From CAWIVH01 sp963839475 (lineage in GTDB: Bacteria > Acidobacteriota > UBA6911): a DNA stretch of 64,000 nt. Positions 63,283 through 64,000 of this stretch are shown one piece after another (positions within the stretch are counted from its first letter, which is position 1; the number at the start of each line of letters is the position of its first letter). The notes beneath the pieces were generated by a model, which worked only from the letters and a program-made list of their open reading frames with translations, did no database searches and was not told the DNA's origin. The stretch is taken from the NCBI GenBank assembly GCA_963839475.1, contig CAWIVH010000012.1, forward strand, positions 418,027 through 482,026, written 5' to 3'. The position numbers were made by a program, and so were the translations under genes.

Positions 63283-63311
63283 CCCGCCCCTTTTCGGCAT
63301 TTGAGGGCGGG
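63283..63311 (-). terminator. Hairpin downstream of FN3 gene
   Basis: Arms CCCGCCC (63283-63289) and GGGCGGG (63305-63311) pair perfectly over a 15-base loop. They lie 14 bases beyond the stop of the FN3 gene read leftward. No long T-run follows, so termination strength is unknown. Confidence 0.45.
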
Positions 63312-63325
63312 CCGGCAAGGTCAAC

Positions 63326-63766
63326 TCACGCCCAGAACTTCAGGTGTTGCCCCAGCCAAATGAGCGCCTGGAGGATCGAGATGTGCAGCGATTTCGGCGG
63401 GGCCGGCGCGGTGGCGATCGCCTTTGAAACTTCGTTTGAATACCCGCTTTCCATGCCCGCGGTGTTGTAGGCCGTGACAGCGAAATACCACGTCCCGTTG
63501 GGAAGAGCGGGGGTAGTGAATGTGGGATTGGCGCTGAACGCGACTGTTGGCACGGGCGCGTTGTCGTAATGGCCCGAGGATCGTCCCCAGTAGACCTTGT
63601 AGCCGGCGAGATCAAGCTCCGTATTGGCGTCCCAAGCAAGAGTGACTGTGTTTCCGGACGATGCCTGGACCGCGGTGCCGTGAGTGGGAGCGGCCAACAA
63701 AAGCGTCAGGGCAAGCAGACAGATACTGCAAACAAGAACTCTCTTCACGTGATTTCTCCTCGTCAT
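63326..63766 (-). CDS. Secreted fibronectin type III domain protein
   Basis: This 146-residue protein has a signal peptide (RVLVCSICLLALTLLLAAPTHG) and one FN3 domain: TVTLAWDANTELDLAGYKVYWG, then YFAVTAYNTAGMESGYSNEV. The ATG at 63766 overlaps the stop of the tape-measure-like gene (ATGA), so it is a phage-operon member translated with it. Its export suggests a role at the cell surface, unlike a usual tail gene. The C-terminus (LHISILQALIWLGQHLKFWA) is hydrophobic. Confidence 0.75.
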   Translation of the reverse strand: MTRRNHVKRVLVCSICLLALTLLLAAPTHGTAVQASSGNTVTLAWDANTELDLAGYKVYWGRSSGHYDNAPVPTVAFSANPTFTTPALPNGTWYFAVTAYNTAGMESGYSNEVSKAIATAPAPPKSLHISILQALIWLGQHLKFWA

Positions 63767-64000
63767 GCTACGGCGGTGCCGCCTGTGCGGCGCGCGTTCC
63801 GCGCCATAGCTTCGGCAACCCTGCGTTCGAAGTCATCCCAACCATAGATCGTCGCGCCTGCCATGTGGATGTGGACTTCGTTCCCCGTCGGGTTGCCGTC
63901 GCCTGACCCGGTATTGTCTGCAGGTACCGGGATATCGGTCCCGCCCGTCTCGGATCCGGTTGCGGTTTGAATGCCGGAGGTCGAGCCTGTCGAGAGCTCC
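63763..64000 (-). CDS. C-terminal end of tape-measure-like or tail protein (5' partial)
   Basis: The last 78 residues of a leftward frame that continues past the right edge are visible. They are Gly/Thr/Ser-rich, then NEVHIHMAGATIYGWDDFERR and VAEAMARNARRTGGTAVA. The pattern (a VHIH strand, then a helix with Asp-Phe...Ala) is like the C-terminus of many tail tape-measure proteins. The assignment is by pattern and position only. Confidence 0.5.
   Translation of the reverse strand, partial: ELSTGSTSGIQTATGSETGGTDIPVPADNTGSGDGNPTGNEVHIHMAGATIYGWDDFERRVAEAMARNARRTGGTAVA

Larger units (their letters stand above)
24562..64000. mobile_element. Prophage-like element with defence cargo (right end outside window)
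   Basis: From the tRNA-Met rightward there is a tyrosine integrase, excisionase, recombination-type genes, Cro/CI-type regulators, a 21-kb rightward defence cargo, then lysis and tail genes on the minus strand up to the edge. The leftward late genes and ATGA-coupled organisation are phage-like. No copy of the tRNA 3' end was found further right in the window, so the right boundary is beyond 64 kb. Capsid and packaging genes, expected to the right, cannot be judged. Confidence 0.85.

Noticed and set aside
24562..64000. Right attachment site and CRISPR arrays
   Set aside because: No copy of the tRNA-Met 3' end was found by eye to the right, and no regularly spaced direct repeats were seen. Absence in this window does not exclude the site beyond it.

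Overview
The window is GC-rich bacterial DNA in two blocks. Positions 1 to about 24,480 look like chromosome, and 24,485 to the right edge looks like an integrated phage-like element carrying a large defence cargo. The host is probably an acidobacterium or a relative. The clues are several Tat-exported Gfo/Idh and sugar-isomerase-type proteins, a GH106-like glycosidase, UroD-like methyltransferase paralogs, a small membrane protein near lepA and a fused quinol oxidase-like/cytochrome c protein. This placement is an inference from gene content, not from a marker gene.

Chromosomal block. At 1-1,685 lie the end of an SPFH/GYF_2 protein and a zinc-ribbon membrane protein. At 1,787-7,066 are a Tat-secreted oxidoreductase, a sugar isomerase-like protein, an epoxide-hydrolase-like enzyme, a glycosylasparaginase-like Ntn hydrolase and endonuclease III. 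At 7,068-11,968 are an MFS transporter, LepA, a small membrane protein and a TPR lipoprotein. At 12,115-21,610 are a PLP enzyme, a GH106-like glycosidase translationally coupled to a UroD-like protein, two zinc-ribbon/SPFH-associated proteins and a second UroD-like paralog. At 21,654-24,181 is a two-gene respiratory membrane unit. A tRNA-Met (CAT) at 24,485-24,561 closes the block.

Element block. Directly after the tRNA is a leftward early operon (integrase, excisionase, zinc ribbon, DUF559-like nuclease, two recombination-type proteins, Cro-like HTH). It is divided by a divergent operator region from a rightward LexA/CI-type repressor. Rightward from 29.4 to 50.9 kb is a 21-kb cargo. It holds a Fic protein, a 550-residue protein of unknown function with a nuclease-like C-terminus, a DUF499 ATPase / small protein / DUF1156 methyltransferase / PLD-SNF2 helicase cassette resembling the Hma (helicase-methylase-ATPase) defence type, a NACHT-type NTPase fused to a C-terminal PD-(D/E)XK-like domain, and McrB-McrC. 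From the right edge back to 50.98 kb a leftward late operon is read: the end of a tape-measure-like protein, an FN3 protein, an odd insertion (SnoaL-like protein and TPR glycosyltransferase-like membrane protein), a baseplate-like gene split by a frameshift, four tandem paralogous tail-type proteins, and lysis genes (spanin/holin-like, endolysin and small membrane proteins). The cargo therefore sits between the repressor and the end of the late operon, a usual place for prophage accessory genes. Capsid, terminase and the right attachment site are not in the window.

The most interesting parts are the stacked defence cargo, in particular the NACHT-nuclease fusion and the unknown protein before the Hma-like cassette. 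Also notable are a decayed second copy of the repressor 3' end flanking fic, the palindromic operators at the repressor and fic promoters, and the four-copy tail protein array.
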